The translations under genes and the position numbers were made by a program. From contig DASYXS010000005.1 in the NCBI GenBank assembly GCA_035934535.1, positions 1-64,000 on the forward strand: a stretch of 64,000 nucleotides of DNA, written 5' to 3'. The notes beneath the pieces are model-generated. The model made no database searches and was not told the DNA's origin. It saw only the letters and a list, made by a program, of their open reading frames with translations. This stretch comes from DASSJF01 sp035934535 (GTDB lineage Bacteria > Sysuimicrobiota > Sysuimicrobiia > Sysuimicrobiales > Segetimicrobiaceae). Shown here piece after piece: positions 8,496 through 16,954 of this stretch; within the stretch, counting starts at the first letter, position 1; each line of letters begins with the position of its first letter.

Positions 8496-9031
8496 CGGAG
8501 CTGACCATCGCCTTCACGTTGAACGGGGAGCGGCGCGAGGTCCGCGCCGCGGCGCACGAGACCCTGCTCACCCTGTTGCGGGACGGTCTCGGCGCGACGG
8601 AGGTCAAGGACGGCTGCGGGGAAGGCGTCTGCGGCACCTGCACGGTTCTGCTCGACGGCGAACCGGTGAGCAGCTGCCTGCTGCTCGCGGCCCGCGCCGC
8701 CGGGCGCAGGGTGACCACCGTGCGCGGTCTCGCGCCGGTGGACTCGCCGGCCACCATGAAATCACAGCCGGTCGGAAGCCTGAGCCCGCTGCAGCAGGCG
8801 TTCGTGACCCACGGCGCGGCGCAGTGCGGATTCTGCACGCCGGGGATGCTCCTCACCGCGCACGCGTTCTTGCAGCAGCACCCGCGGCCGACGCGCGACG
8901 ACATCCGCCGGGCGATCTCCGGGAACCTCTGCCGGTGCACCGGCTACGCCAAGATCATCGACGCGATCGAAGCCGCATCGGCCGGCGATGCGGCGCCGGC
9001 CGGCTCCGCGGGCGGCCGCCATGAAGGGTAG
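8492..9031 (+). CDS. molybdenum hydroxylase [2Fe-2S] subunit
   Basis: A 179-residue small subunit with an N-terminal plant-ferredoxin-type cluster and a C-terminal helical cluster domain. Cluster ligands are visible as GCGEGVCGTC plus SSC, then QCGFCTPGM and NLCRCTGY. Length is at the longer end for the family because of an Ala/Gly-rich tail (AGDAAPAGSAGG). It starts at ATG 8492, overlapping the FAD subunit stop. It transfers electrons between the molybdenum centre of the large subunit and the flavin. The subunit order FAD, FeS, Mo is the same as in cox-type operons. Confidence 0.94.
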   Translation: MTELTIAFTLNGERREVRAAAHETLLTLLRDGLGATEVKDGCGEGVCGTCTVLLDGEPVSSCLLLAARAAGRRVTTVRGLAPVDSPATMKSQPVGSLSPLQQAFVTHGAAQCGFCTPGMLLTAHAFLQQHPRPTRDDIRRAISGNLCRCTGYAKIIDAIEAASAGDAAPAGSAGGRHEG

Positions 9032-9036
9032 GCGCC

Positions 9037-11388
9037 GTGGCTGAGCCCCGGGTCCGCGAGGGCTCGGTCGCGGTCCTTCCCGCCGAGCAGCTCCGCGTCG
9101 TCGGGCGCCCGATCCCGCGCCACGACGCGCGCGACAAGGTTCAGGCGGTGACGCTCTACGCCGCCGACTGGCGGATGCCCGGCATGCTGCACGGCGCGGT
9201 GCTGCGCGCGGTGTACCCGTCCGCGCGGATCCGGCGCCTCGACACCGCGCGCGCGGCCGCGCTCCCGGGCGTCGCCGCGGTGCTGACGGCCCGCGACGTG
9301 CCGCACAACACGTTGTGGACGGACGTGCCCGGTCAGACGAGCCAGGTCGGCGCGCTGCGCGCACGGCTGCAGGTTCTTGCCGAGCGCGTGGTCCGGTACC
9401 AGGGCGAGCCGGTGGCGCTCGTCGCCGCGGAGACGCCGGAGGCGGCGCAGCAGGCGCTCGAGGCGATCGAGGTCGAGTACGAACCTACGGCCGGCGTCTT
9501 CGACCCGGCGGAGGCGCTCCTCCCGGGCGCCGCGCGCGTGCACGAGGAAGGCAATCTGCTCGCGCGGTGGCACGTGCAGTGCGGTGACGCGGACGCGGCG
9601 CTCGCGCGGGCCGACGTCGTCGTCGAGCACACCTATCGCTGTCAGTTCGTCGACCACGCGTATCTCGAGCCCGAGTGCGGCGTGGCGTGGGTCGAGGCCG
9701 ACGGCGTCGTCACGATCCGCGTCGCCACGCAGGTGATCGAGCACTTCCGCGACGTCGCCGACGTCCTGGGGCTGCCCCACAACCGGGTGCGCGTCATCGG
9801 CACGTACGTCGGCGGCGGGTTTGGCGGCAAAGAGGACGTGACGGTCGAGGTCTTCCTCGGCCTGCTCGCGTCGCGGACGCGGCGGCCCGTCCGCATGATC
9901 TGGTCCCGCCAGGAGTCGCTGCTGGCCCGTCCCAAGCGCCATCCGTTCCGGCTCCACTACACGACCGGGGCGTCGCGCGACGGCGCGCTTGTGGCGCAGA
10001 AGGTCGAGCTGCTGGCGGACTCGGGCGCCTACGCCTATCTCAGCGCGCTCGTGCTGATGTACGCGACCGTCACCGCGGCCGGTCCGTACCGCATCCCGAA
10101 CGCGACGATCGACGCGCGCGTCGTCTACACGAACAACCCGCCGACGAGCGCGATGCGGGGCTTCGGCGGCATGCAGATGGTGCTCGGCTATGAGTCGCAG
10201 ATGGACGCGCTCGCGCGCCGTCTGGAGCTGGACCCCGTCGCGATCCGCGTCCGCAACGCGCTGCACAAGGGAGACCGGCTGCCGGTCGGCCAGGAACTCG
10301 AGACGCACGTCGGGGTGGCGGAGGCGGCGCAGCGCGCCTGGGCCGCGCTTGGGCCCCGCCGCGCCCCGTCGGCGCCCCACCACCGCGCCGGGCGCGGGCT
10401 GGCCTGCAACATCCAGCCGTACGGACGGATCGTCTGGCTCCACGACTGGGCGAGCGCGTGGGTCGGGTTCGAGATGGACGGGACCCTGGTCGTCCGTACC
10501 GGCGTGCCCGATGTCGGCGGCGGCCAGGCGTCGTCGCTGTGCCAGATCGCGGCCGAGGTCCTCGGCGTCGAGCCGGAACGCGTCGCCGTGCACATCGGCG
10601 ACAGCGCGCTCACGCCGCTCGCCGGCACGACGACCGCGACCCGCCAGCTCTACATGTCGGGAAACGCCGTGCTGCAGGCGGCGGCCGGCCTGCGGGCGCA
10701 GGTCCTGCCCGTCGCCGCGCAGATGCTGGAGACGCCGCCCGACCGGGTGACGCTCCGCGACGGCGGGGCGGCCGGCGCGTCGGGCCGGCGCCTCGAGTGG
10801 GCCGCCGTGCTGCGAGAATGCGCGCGACTCGGCGTCTCGCGCAACTACCTCGGAGTGTATCACGCTCCGGCGGGGGACCCGGTCGACCTCGATCGCGGGG
10901 GCGGGCGCATTTTTCCCGACTACACGTTCGGCGCGCACGCCGTGGAAGTGGAGGTCGATACCGAGACCGGCGCCGTCGCCGTCGTGCGGCACGTGGCCTG
11001 CCACGACGTCGGACGCGCCATCAATCCCCAGAGCGTCGAGGGCCAGATTCAGGGCGGCGCGGTGATGGGACTCGGCTACGGCCTCATGGAGGAGGTCGTC
11101 GTGGACCGCGGCGTCAACCTGTCCACCAACCTCGCCAGCTACCTGATCCCGACCTCGCTCGACGTCCCGGACGTGGAGCCGCTCGTGCTGGAATCGCGCG
11201 AGGGCAAAGGGCCGTTCGGCGCGCGCGGCATCGGCGAGCCGCCCATCGGGCCGCCCGCCGCCGCGATCGCGAACGCCGTCGAAGACGCCGTCGGCGTCCG
11301 CATCACCGAACTGCCGATCACGCCGGAGCGGGTGGCGCGGGCGCTGGGGTTGCTGCGGCCGGAGGCCGGTCCGCCCCCGGCCCGCTAG
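9037..11388 (+). CDS. molybdenum hydroxylase large subunit (xanthine dehydrogenase family)
   Basis: A 783-residue molybdopterin-binding subunit, starting at GTG 9037. Visible motifs are GGGFGGKED (about residues 258-266), the AMRGFG loop (about 372) and the catalytic Glu in GARGIGEPP (Glu734). The active-site loop is AMRGFG, not the AYxCSFR of form I CO dehydrogenase, so this is a hydroxylase of a heterocycle, aldehyde or purine-like substrate rather than a CO dehydrogenase. It is a close relative of the orphan large subunit at 30109-32442; both share an unusual stretch CNIQPYGRxVWxxDxAxAWxGFE. It ends two bases before the convergent DUF1989 gene. Confidence 0.93.
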   Translation: MAEPRVREGSVAVLPAEQLRVVGRPIPRHDARDKVQAVTLYAADWRMPGMLHGAVLRAVYPSARIRRLDTARAAALPGVAAVLTARDVPHNTLWTDVPGQTSQVGALRARLQVLAERVVRYQGEPVALVAAETPEAAQQALEAIEVEYEPTAGVFDPAEALLPGAARVHEEGNLLARWHVQCGDADAALARADVVVEHTYRCQFVDHAYLEPECGVAWVEADGVVTIRVATQVIEHFRDVADVLGLPHNRVRVIGTYVGGGFGGKEDVTVEVFLGLLASRTRRPVRMIWSRQESLLARPKRHPFRLHYTTGASRDGALVAQKVELLADSGAYAYLSALVLMYATVTAAGPYRIPNATIDARVVYTNNPPTSAMRGFGGMQMVLGYESQMDALARRLELDPVAIRVRNALHKGDRLPVGQELETHVGVAEAAQRAWAALGPRRAPSAPHHRAGRGLACNIQPYGRIVWLHDWASAWVGFEMDGTLVVRTGVPDVGGGQASSLCQIAAEVLGVEPERVAVHIGDSALTPLAGTTTATRQLYMSGNAVLQAAAGLRAQVLPVAAQMLETPPDRVTLRDGGAAGASGRRLEWAAVLRECARLGVSRNYLGVYHAPAGDPVDLDRGGGRIFPDYTFGAHAVEVEVDTETGAVAVVRHVACHDVGRAINPQSVEGQIQGGAVMGLGYGLMEEVVVDRGVNLSTNLASYLIPTSLDVPDVEPLVLESREGKGPFGARGIGEPPIGPPAAAIANAVEDAVGVRITELPITPERVARALGLLRPEAGPPPAR

Positions 11389-11389
11389 G

Positions 11390-12064
11390 CTAGAATCGCG
11401 CCTTGACCGACGACTGAACCGGCGCGCCCTTGCCGGCCGGCTCCACCTCGTAGACCACGACCTGGAGCTTCGTGGGCTTGAAGGCGTTGCAGGGGTTGCG
11501 TTCTTGGGGACAGTTCGAGACCGCGACCAGCAGGTCGAGATTCGCGCGCAGGTCGAGGTAGTCGCCGGGCTTCGACTTGGGTTCCTGGATCCCGGTGCGG
11601 CCGTCGGCGGCCACCGGTACGTTCATGAAAACGTTGAAGGAGTAGGGGATCTCGGCGAGCGGGATGCCGTAGGGCCGGAGCGCTCGTTCGAAGTTGTTGC
11701 GGCAGTTGGGCGTGCCGCGCACGCCGTAGCGAAACGCGTTCGTCTGTTCGCTGCAGGACCCGGCGATGAGGTCGTGCGTGCCGCAGGTGTCCGCGGTGAT
11801 GGTCATGAGCTGGGTCGCTTTGGTGGAGTACAGGTGATGGCCCGTGGTGAGAAACAGGGTACCGTTCAGCGACTGCGTGTTCTCGGGGGAGAGTTTGTCG
11901 GTGTAGTCGTTGAGGTTGAAGCAGATGAAATCGGCCACCTGCTGGCCCTCGACGTCCACGATGCGGCAGATCTGGCCCGCCTTGATTGTGAATGCCGTGC
12001 CGCCGCGGGGCGGAATCGTCTCCTCCCAGGCCAGCAGCGACGGGCTGATTCCGGGATGTTCCAT
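11390..12064 (-). CDS. DUF1989 family protein (urea carboxylase-associated / carboxyguanidine deiminase family)
   Basis: A 224-residue single-domain DUF1989 protein. The best-studied family members are the carboxyguanidine deiminase subunits, formerly annotated as urea carboxylase-associated proteins. Visible family features are RIVDVEGQQVADFICFN, the TITADTCGTHDLIAGSC stretch with clustered Cys/His, and NVFMNVPV. The start at 12064 is set by a good GGAGGTG seven bases upstream. It is divergent from the Liv-type binding-protein gene and convergent with the molybdenum hydroxylase. No guanidine or urea carboxylase is present in the window, so the function may differ from the characterised enzymes. 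A second family member lies at 16955-17797. Confidence 0.88.
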   Translation of the reverse strand: MEHPGISPSLLAWEETIPPRGGTAFTIKAGQICRIVDVEGQQVADFICFNLNDYTDKLSPENTQSLNGTLFLTTGHHLYSTKATQLMTITADTCGTHDLIAGSCSEQTNAFRYGVRGTPNCRNNFERALRPYGIPLAEIPYSFNVFMNVPVAADGRTGIQEPKSKPGDYLDLRANLDLLVAVSNCPQERNPCNAFKPTKLQVVVYEVEPAGKGAPVQSSVKARF

Positions 12065-12271
12065 GCGTGCCACCTCCGAGAACGCCTGAATTCGGCCGTG
12101 CGCCGGGCGCCGCCGGCCCGAAACCATGGGCCGCCGTTTTGCGTAGACGGGAAAGCGCCATGCCCGGTCCATCCGACTTCTGGTGGGGAGGATTTGCAAC
12201 CTGCCTACGGGAAACCGGGGGGCGCGCGGCGCAGTTCGTGCGCCGAACACCGTGGGGAGGGGTGGACGAGC
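12065..12271. promoter_or_regulatory. divergent intergenic region between DUF1989 and Liv-type SBP genes
   Basis: A 207-base gap between two divergently transcribed genes, the largest in the window, so it should hold both promoters. Only the two ribosome binding sites (CGGAGGTGG facing left and GGGGAGGGG facing right) are clear. I see no convincing -35/-10 pair and no guanidine-type riboswitch motif. The call rests on gene orientation only. Confidence 0.35.
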
Positions 12272-13396
12272 ATGCGGAACAGGTTTGCGATCGGCTTGTT
12301 GCTCGTGTTCCTGATGTCCGTCATGGTTCCCGGCGCCGGCGCTCAAGCGGGCACGATCAAGATCGGCGTCCCGGTCCCGCTGTCCGGCGGGACCGCCAAG
12401 ATGGGCACCGACATCGTGCAGGCGGCAACGATGGCGGCGGACGAGCAGAACGCGAAGGGCGGCGTCCTCGGGCGCAAGCTCGAGATCGTCTCGTTCGACG
12501 ACGCGTGTGACGCCCAGCAGGCCGTGACGGCGGCGCACAAGCTCGTCGACGCCGGCGTGGCCGCGGTGGCGGGCGGCTACTGCTCGTCGGCGGCGATTCC
12601 GGCGAGCGCCGTGTACCACGACGCGGGGGTCGCGTTCGTGGCGGACGCGTCCAGCAACCCCAAGCTCACGGACCAGGGGTTCGAGAACGTGTTCCGCGTC
12701 ATCGGCCGTGACGACCAGCAGGGCCCCTACGCGGCCGGCTTCATGACCAAGGACCTGCACGCGAAGAAGGTCGCGATCATCCACGACAACACGCTGTACG
12801 CGAAGGGGTTGGCCACGGCGACCCAGGACGCGCTCAAGAAGATGATGGGCGTCCAGGTCGTCTTCTTCGACGCGATTACGCCGGGCGAGAAGGACTTCTC
12901 CGCGGCGCTGACCAAGGTCAAGAGCCTCAAGCCGGACGTCACCTACTTCACCGGCTACTATCCCGAGGGCGGCCTCATCTGCAAGCAGTTCAAGGACCTG
13001 GGCGTCTCCGGGAAGCTGATGGCGGGCGACGCCAACAACGATCCGACGTTCATCAAGGAGTGCGGCGCCGCGTCCACCGGAGTCTACGTCACGTCGACCC
13101 CGCTGCCACAGGATCAGGCGACCGCCAAGTCGTTCATCTCCCGGTACACGGGCCGGTGGAAGCAGGATCCGGGACCATACTCGGCGCTCGAGTACGACTC
13201 CGTCGGCGTGGTGATCAACGCGATCCAGCGCGCGAAGAGCGCGGACCGGGCGGCGATCATCAAGGCCCTTCATGCGACCAACGCCTACTCGGGCGCGACC
13301 GGCAAGATCACCTTCGATCAGAAGGGCGACCGGAAGCAGGTGCTCTACATCACCTACCTCATCAAGGGCGACAAGTTCGTGCCCACCGGAATGTGA
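12272..13396 (+). CDS. Liv-type ABC transporter substrate-binding protein
   Basis: A 374-residue periplasmic-binding protein of the Peripla_BP_6 (LivK/UrtA-like) family. The N-terminal signal peptide is clear: MRNRF followed by a hydrophobic run ending around PGAGAQA (about residue 26). The mature part starts TIKIGVPVPLSGGTAKMG, the classic opening of this family. It binds a small polar ligand (branched-chain amino acids, amides or urea-like molecules) and delivers it to the downstream permeases. GGGGAGGGG lies upstream of ATG 12272. A strong hairpin follows the stop and separates it from the permease genes, as is common when the binding protein must be made in excess. Confidence 0.93.
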   Translation: MRNRFAIGLLLVFLMSVMVPGAGAQAGTIKIGVPVPLSGGTAKMGTDIVQAATMAADEQNAKGGVLGRKLEIVSFDDACDAQQAVTAAHKLVDAGVAAVAGGYCSSAAIPASAVYHDAGVAFVADASSNPKLTDQGFENVFRVIGRDDQQGPYAAGFMTKDLHAKKVAIIHDNTLYAKGLATATQDALKKMMGVQVVFFDAITPGEKDFSAALTKVKSLKPDVTYFTGYYPEGGLICKQFKDLGVSGKLMAGDANNDPTFIKECGAASTGVYVTSTPLPQDQATAKSFISRYTGRWKQDPGPYSALEYDSVGVVINAIQRAKSADRAAIIKALHATNAYSGATGKITFDQKGDRKQVLYITYLIKGDKFVPTGM

Positions 13397-13413
13397 GGTC
13401 TTCGTAGTGCTGC

Positions 13414-13442
13414 GGGGCCGCCCCGAGCACGGGGGCGGCCCC
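13414..13442 (+). terminator. strong hairpin after the SBP gene, likely terminator or attenuator
   Basis: A perfect 11-bp G+C-only stem (arms 13414-13424 and 13432-13442) with a 7-base loop, 18 bases past the SBP stop, followed by a short GTTTG rather than a long T run. In Liv-type operons such structures usually stabilise the SBP message and lower readthrough into the membrane genes. The weak T tract suggests partial termination. Confidence 0.7.
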
Positions 13443-13487
13443 GTTTGCGCTCCCGGCCCGCGCGAAGCGGGACCATCCTCCTAGTCC

Positions 13488-14387
13488 ATGGAGATCGCCC
13501 TCCAGCAGCTGGTCAACGGGCTGACGGTCGGGGCGTTCTACGCCCTGATCGCGCTCGGCTACACCATGGTGTACGGCATCATCCGCCTGATCAACTTTGC
13601 GCACGGGGACGTGTACGCGGTCGGCGCGTTCCTCGGACTCTCGACGTACGGGCTTTTGGCGATCCTGCATGTCGACAACCCGATCCTGACCACGCTGCTG
13701 GCGCTTGTTGTCTCCATGGGTTTCACCGGACTGCTCGGGACGCTGCTCTACCGGGTCGCCTACCGCCCGCTGCTGCACGCGCGCCTGTCGATCCTGATCT
13801 CGGCGATCGGCGGGTCGCTGACGCTGGAGTACGGCCTGCTGCTCATCTACAGCCCGTCGTTCCTCGTCTACCCGCACCTCTTCGGCCGCTCCGGGCCGGC
13901 GTTTGCCGGCGTCACGGTTTCCTGGCTGCAGGTCCTCATCTTCGTGTCGAGCATCGTGTTGATGGCGGCGCTGTACCTCATGGTGAACCGCACGAAGACC
14001 GGGATGGCGATGCGCGCGCTCGCGATCAACCAGGACGCCGCGCGCCTGATGGGCATCGACGTCAACCGGGTGATCAGCTTCACGTTCTTTCTGGGGTCGG
14101 CGCTGGCGTCGTTCGCGGGCGTGCTGACGGGCCTGTACTACTCGCAGGTCTCGTTCCTCATGGGCTTTCTGATCGGCCTGAAGGCGTTTACCGCGGCCGT
14201 GCTCGGCGGCGTCGGCAACATTCCGGGCGCCGTCGTCGGCGGCTTCGTCCTCGGCATCCTTGAGAGTCTCGCCGCGGGATACTACTCCAGCCGCTGGAAA
14301 GACGTGGTGGCGTTCGCGGTCCTGATTATCGTGCTGGTGGTGCGGCCGCGCGGCCTCCTCGGCGAACGCGTGGTCGAGCGGATGTGA
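13488..14387 (+). CDS. branched-chain amino acid-type ABC permease (LivH family)
   Basis: A 299-residue integral membrane permease of the LivH/UrtB type. The opening QQLVNGLTVGAFYALIALGYTMVYGIIRLINFAHGD is diagnostic of the family, and the C terminus carries AFTAAVLGGVGNIPGAVVGG, the loop contacting the ATPases. About eight hydrophobic segments are visible. ATG 13488 is 91 bases after the SBP stop, downstream of the hairpin. The stop overlaps the next permease (GTGA). It forms the membrane pore with the LivM-type protein. Confidence 0.94.
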   Translation: MEIALQQLVNGLTVGAFYALIALGYTMVYGIIRLINFAHGDVYAVGAFLGLSTYGLLAILHVDNPILTTLLALVVSMGFTGLLGTLLYRVAYRPLLHARLSILISAIGGSLTLEYGLLLIYSPSFLVYPHLFGRSGPAFAGVTVSWLQVLIFVSSIVLMAALYLMVNRTKTGMAMRALAINQDAARLMGIDVNRVISFTFFLGSALASFAGVLTGLYYSQVSFLMGFLIGLKAFTAAVLGGVGNIPGAVVGGFVLGILESLAAGYYSSRWKDVVAFAVLIIVLVVRPRGLLGERVVERM

Positions 14388-15421
14388 AGGCCGGTCCCGG
14401 CGCCCTGCGCCCGCTGCTTCCGACCGCCCTGGCCGTCGTGGCCGTGCTGGCGGCGATCGCGCTGCCGGTGTTCGGCTCGTCCTACCTGATCGACGTCGGG
14501 ACTCTCGTCCTGGTCTACGTCATGCTCGGGCTCGGCCTCAACATCGTGGTCGGGTTCGCCGGCCTGCTCGACCTCGGCTACGCGGCGTTCTTCGCGATCG
14601 GGGCCTACACGACGGCGTACTTCATGGTCAACAGCCATATGTCGTTCTGGCTGACCCTCCCGATCGCCGCCTGCTTTACCGCCGTGTCCGGCGTCATCAT
14701 CGGCGCGCCGACGCTCAGGATGCGCAGCGACTACCTGGCGATCGTGACCCTCGGCTTCGGCGAGATCGTCCGCATCGCCGCGACGAACTTCGCATTTACC
14801 GGCGGACCCGAGGGCATTTACGACATGCCCCACGCGACGATCGGCTCGCTCGTCCTTCGAACCCCGGCCGCGCTGTACTTCCTCGGCATCGCGTTTGCCC
14901 TGGTGGTGCTCGTGGGCAGCTACAATTTGTCGCGGTCGCGGCTCGGGCGGGCGTGGCTCGCGATCCGCGAGGACGAGGCCGCGGCCCAGGCGGCCGGGAT
15001 TCACCCCGTGTACTTCAAGCTGCTGGCCTACGTCCTCGGCGCGATCTTTGCCGGCGCGGCCGGCTCGTTCTTCGCCGTGAAGCTCACGGCGATCAACCCG
15101 TCGAGCTTCACGTTCATTCAATCGGTGACCATTCTGATGGTGATCATCCTGGGCGGCCGGGGCAGCCTGCCGGGCGTGATCGTCGGGGCGGCCGTGATCG
15201 TCGTTCTGCCCGAGGTGCTGCGCGCGTTCGACCAGATCCGAATGCTGACATTCGGCATCGGCCTCATCGTCATGATGCTGCTGCGGCCGCAGGGGTTGTG
15301 GCCGAGCCGGTACGGCCGGATCGAGGCGCGGGAGGTCGCGCTCTCGGAGGCCGAAGCGGCGGCCGGCGTCGCCGCGGGCGCGTCCGCGGCCGATTCCGCG
15401 GCGCCCGGAGGGTCGTCGTGA
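14384..15421 (+). CDS. branched-chain amino acid-type ABC permease (LivM family)
   Basis: A 345-residue second permease, GTG start at 14384 overlapping the LivH-type stop. Family features are YVMLGLGLNIVVGFAGLLDLGYAAFFAIGAYT, DYLAIVTLGFGEIVRI, and the EAA-like AIREDEAAAQAAGIHPVYFKL. The tail beyond about residue 310 is Ala-rich and low-complexity (EAEAAAGVAAGASAAD), probably a disordered cytoplasmic extension. The stop overlaps the ATPase gene by four bases. Confidence 0.94.
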   Translation: MKAGPGALRPLLPTALAVVAVLAAIALPVFGSSYLIDVGTLVLVYVMLGLGLNIVVGFAGLLDLGYAAFFAIGAYTTAYFMVNSHMSFWLTLPIAACFTAVSGVIIGAPTLRMRSDYLAIVTLGFGEIVRIAATNFAFTGGPEGIYDMPHATIGSLVLRTPAALYFLGIAFALVVLVGSYNLSRSRLGRAWLAIREDEAAAQAAGIHPVYFKLLAYVLGAIFAGAAGSFFAVKLTAINPSSFTFIQSVTILMVIILGGRGSLPGVIVGAAVIVVLPEVLRAFDQIRMLTFGIGLIVMMLLRPQGLWPSRYGRIEAREVALSEAEAAAGVAAGASAADSAAPGGSS

Positions 15422-16221
15422 CCGCCGCGCGCCAGCCCGCGGCCGTCGGGACGGGCGCCGTTTTGGGCGTGGACCATCTCACGATGCGTTTCGGCGGCCT
15501 CGTCGCCGTCTCCGACGTGTCGTTTACCGTCCGCCCGCGCGAGATCCTCAGCATCATCGGTCCGAACGGCGCCGGGAAGACGACGGTGTTCAACTGTATT
15601 ACGGGGTTCCTGCGTCCCACGGCCGGCCGGATCACGTTCGAAGGCAAGGACCTCACCGGGCTGCGCCCCGATCTCGTGGTCAGGCACGGGATCGCGCGCA
15701 CGTTCCAGATGATCCGTCTGTTTCCCGATCTCGGCGTGGACGAGAACGTGATGATCGGTCTCCACGGCCGGATCCGCGCCGGCACGCTGGACTCGCTGCT
15801 GCACACGCCGCTCCACCGGCGCGAGGAGGCCTGGGTGCGCGAGGAGACGCGCCGGTGGCTCGCGTTCGTCGGGTTGGAGGCCCGCGCCGACCGGCTGGCG
15901 CGCGAACTCGCGTACGGCAACCAGCGGCGCCTCGAGATCGCGCGGGCGCTCGCGACCGGGCCGCGCCTCTTGATTCTCGACGAGCCGGCGAGCGGCATGA
16001 ACCCCGCGGAAAAGGCGGGGCTCGTCCAGCTGGTCGACCGGATTCGCGACTCCGGCGTGACGGTGCTGCTGATCGAGCATGACATGAGCGTCGTGATGGG
16101 GATCAGCGATCGGATCATCGTGCTGGATCACGGCGTGCAGATCGCCGAGGGTGTCCCGGACGAGATCCAGCGCGATCCGAAGGTGATCGAGGCGTACCTC
16201 GGCCGGGAGGACGGCGAGTGA
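15418..16221 (+). CDS. Liv-type ABC transporter ATP-binding protein (LivG family)
   Basis: A 267-residue cytoplasmic ATPase. Walker A is GPNGAGKTT (about residues 48-56), the signature is LAYGNQRRLEIARAL (a variant of the usual LSYGQQ), Walker B is LLILDEPASGMNP, and the His-loop is IEHDMSVVM. It starts at GTG 15418, overlapping LivM. It energises uptake together with the LivF-type ATPase. The C-terminal GVPDEIQRDPKVIEAYLG is typical of LivG. Confidence 0.94.
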   Translation: MTAARQPAAVGTGAVLGVDHLTMRFGGLVAVSDVSFTVRPREILSIIGPNGAGKTTVFNCITGFLRPTAGRITFEGKDLTGLRPDLVVRHGIARTFQMIRLFPDLGVDENVMIGLHGRIRAGTLDSLLHTPLHRREEAWVREETRRWLAFVGLEARADRLARELAYGNQRRLEIARALATGPRLLILDEPASGMNPAEKAGLVQLVDRIRDSGVTVLLIEHDMSVVMGISDRIIVLDHGVQIAEGVPDEIQRDPKVIEAYLGREDGE

Positions 16222-16940
16222 GCCTTCTCCAGGTCCGGGACCTCGTCACCGCGTACGGCAGCATCGAAGCGCTGCACGGGCCGTCGTTCCACGTGGACGA
16301 GGGGGAGATCGTGGCGCTGCTCGGCGCCAACGGCGCGGGAAAGACGACCGCGCTGCGGACCATCTCGGGGCTGCTCCGTCCCCGGTCGGGCGAAGTGCAC
16401 TTCGCCGGCCGGCGGATCGACACCCAGCCCGCGCACGAGATCGTGCGGGCGGGCCTGACGCAGGTGCCGGAGGGCCGGTGGATCTTCTCGCTGATGACCG
16501 TCGAGGAAAACCTGCGATTGGGCGCTTTTATCGAGCCGGGCGTCCCGCGCGCCGGACTCGACCGCGTCTTCGCGCTGTTCCCGCGCCTCGCCGAGCGGCG
16601 CACGCAGCTGGCCGGCACGCTGTCCGGCGGGGAGCAGCAGATGCTGGCCATGGCGCGCGCGCTCATGACCAAGCCCCGTCTGCTCCTGCTCGACGAGCCG
16701 TCGATGGGGCTCGCGCCCGTGCTGGTCCGGCTGATCTTCGAAAAGATCGCGGAGATCAACCGCGAAGGGACGACCGTCTTGCTCGTGGAGCAGAATGCCA
16801 ATGCCGCCCTCCGCCTCGCGAAGCGCGCGTACGTGCTGGAAAACGGCCGCGTGGCGCTCGAGGGACCGGCGGCGGACCTGGCGCGCAACGAAGCGGTCCG
16901 CCGCGCCTACCTCGGCATAGGCGCCGGCGGCCGCGACTGA
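16218..16940 (+). CDS. Liv-type ABC transporter ATP-binding protein (LivF family)
   Basis: A 240-residue second ATPase. Walker A is GANGAGKTT, the signature is LSGGEQQMLAMARALM, Walker B is LLLLDEPSMGLAP, and the switch region is VLLVEQNANAALRLAKRAYVLENG. It starts at GTG 16218, overlapping the LivG-type stop. It completes the five-gene importer. A DUF1989 gene follows after 14 bases with its own GGAGG, so it is likely in the same transcript. Confidence 0.94.
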   Translation: MSLLQVRDLVTAYGSIEALHGPSFHVDEGEIVALLGANGAGKTTALRTISGLLRPRSGEVHFAGRRIDTQPAHEIVRAGLTQVPEGRWIFSLMTVEENLRLGAFIEPGVPRAGLDRVFALFPRLAERRTQLAGTLSGGEQQMLAMARALMTKPRLLLLDEPSMGLAPVLVRLIFEKIAEINREGTTVLLVEQNANAALRLAKRAYVLENGRVALEGPAADLARNEAVRRAYLGIGAGGRD

Positions 16941-16954
16941 TCCCGGAGGCCCCG

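Noticed and set aside
9037..11388. CO dehydrogenase large subunit (CoxL)
   Set aside because: The active-site loop is AMRGFG, not AYxCSFR (form I) or AYRGAGR (form II), so CO oxidation is not supported; the same holds for 30109-32442.
12065..12271. Guanidine-type riboswitch ahead of the DUF1989/Liv genes
   Set aside because: I looked for the conserved ykkC-type elements because of the DUF1989 context, but saw only isolated ACGG-like pieces and no supporting structure.
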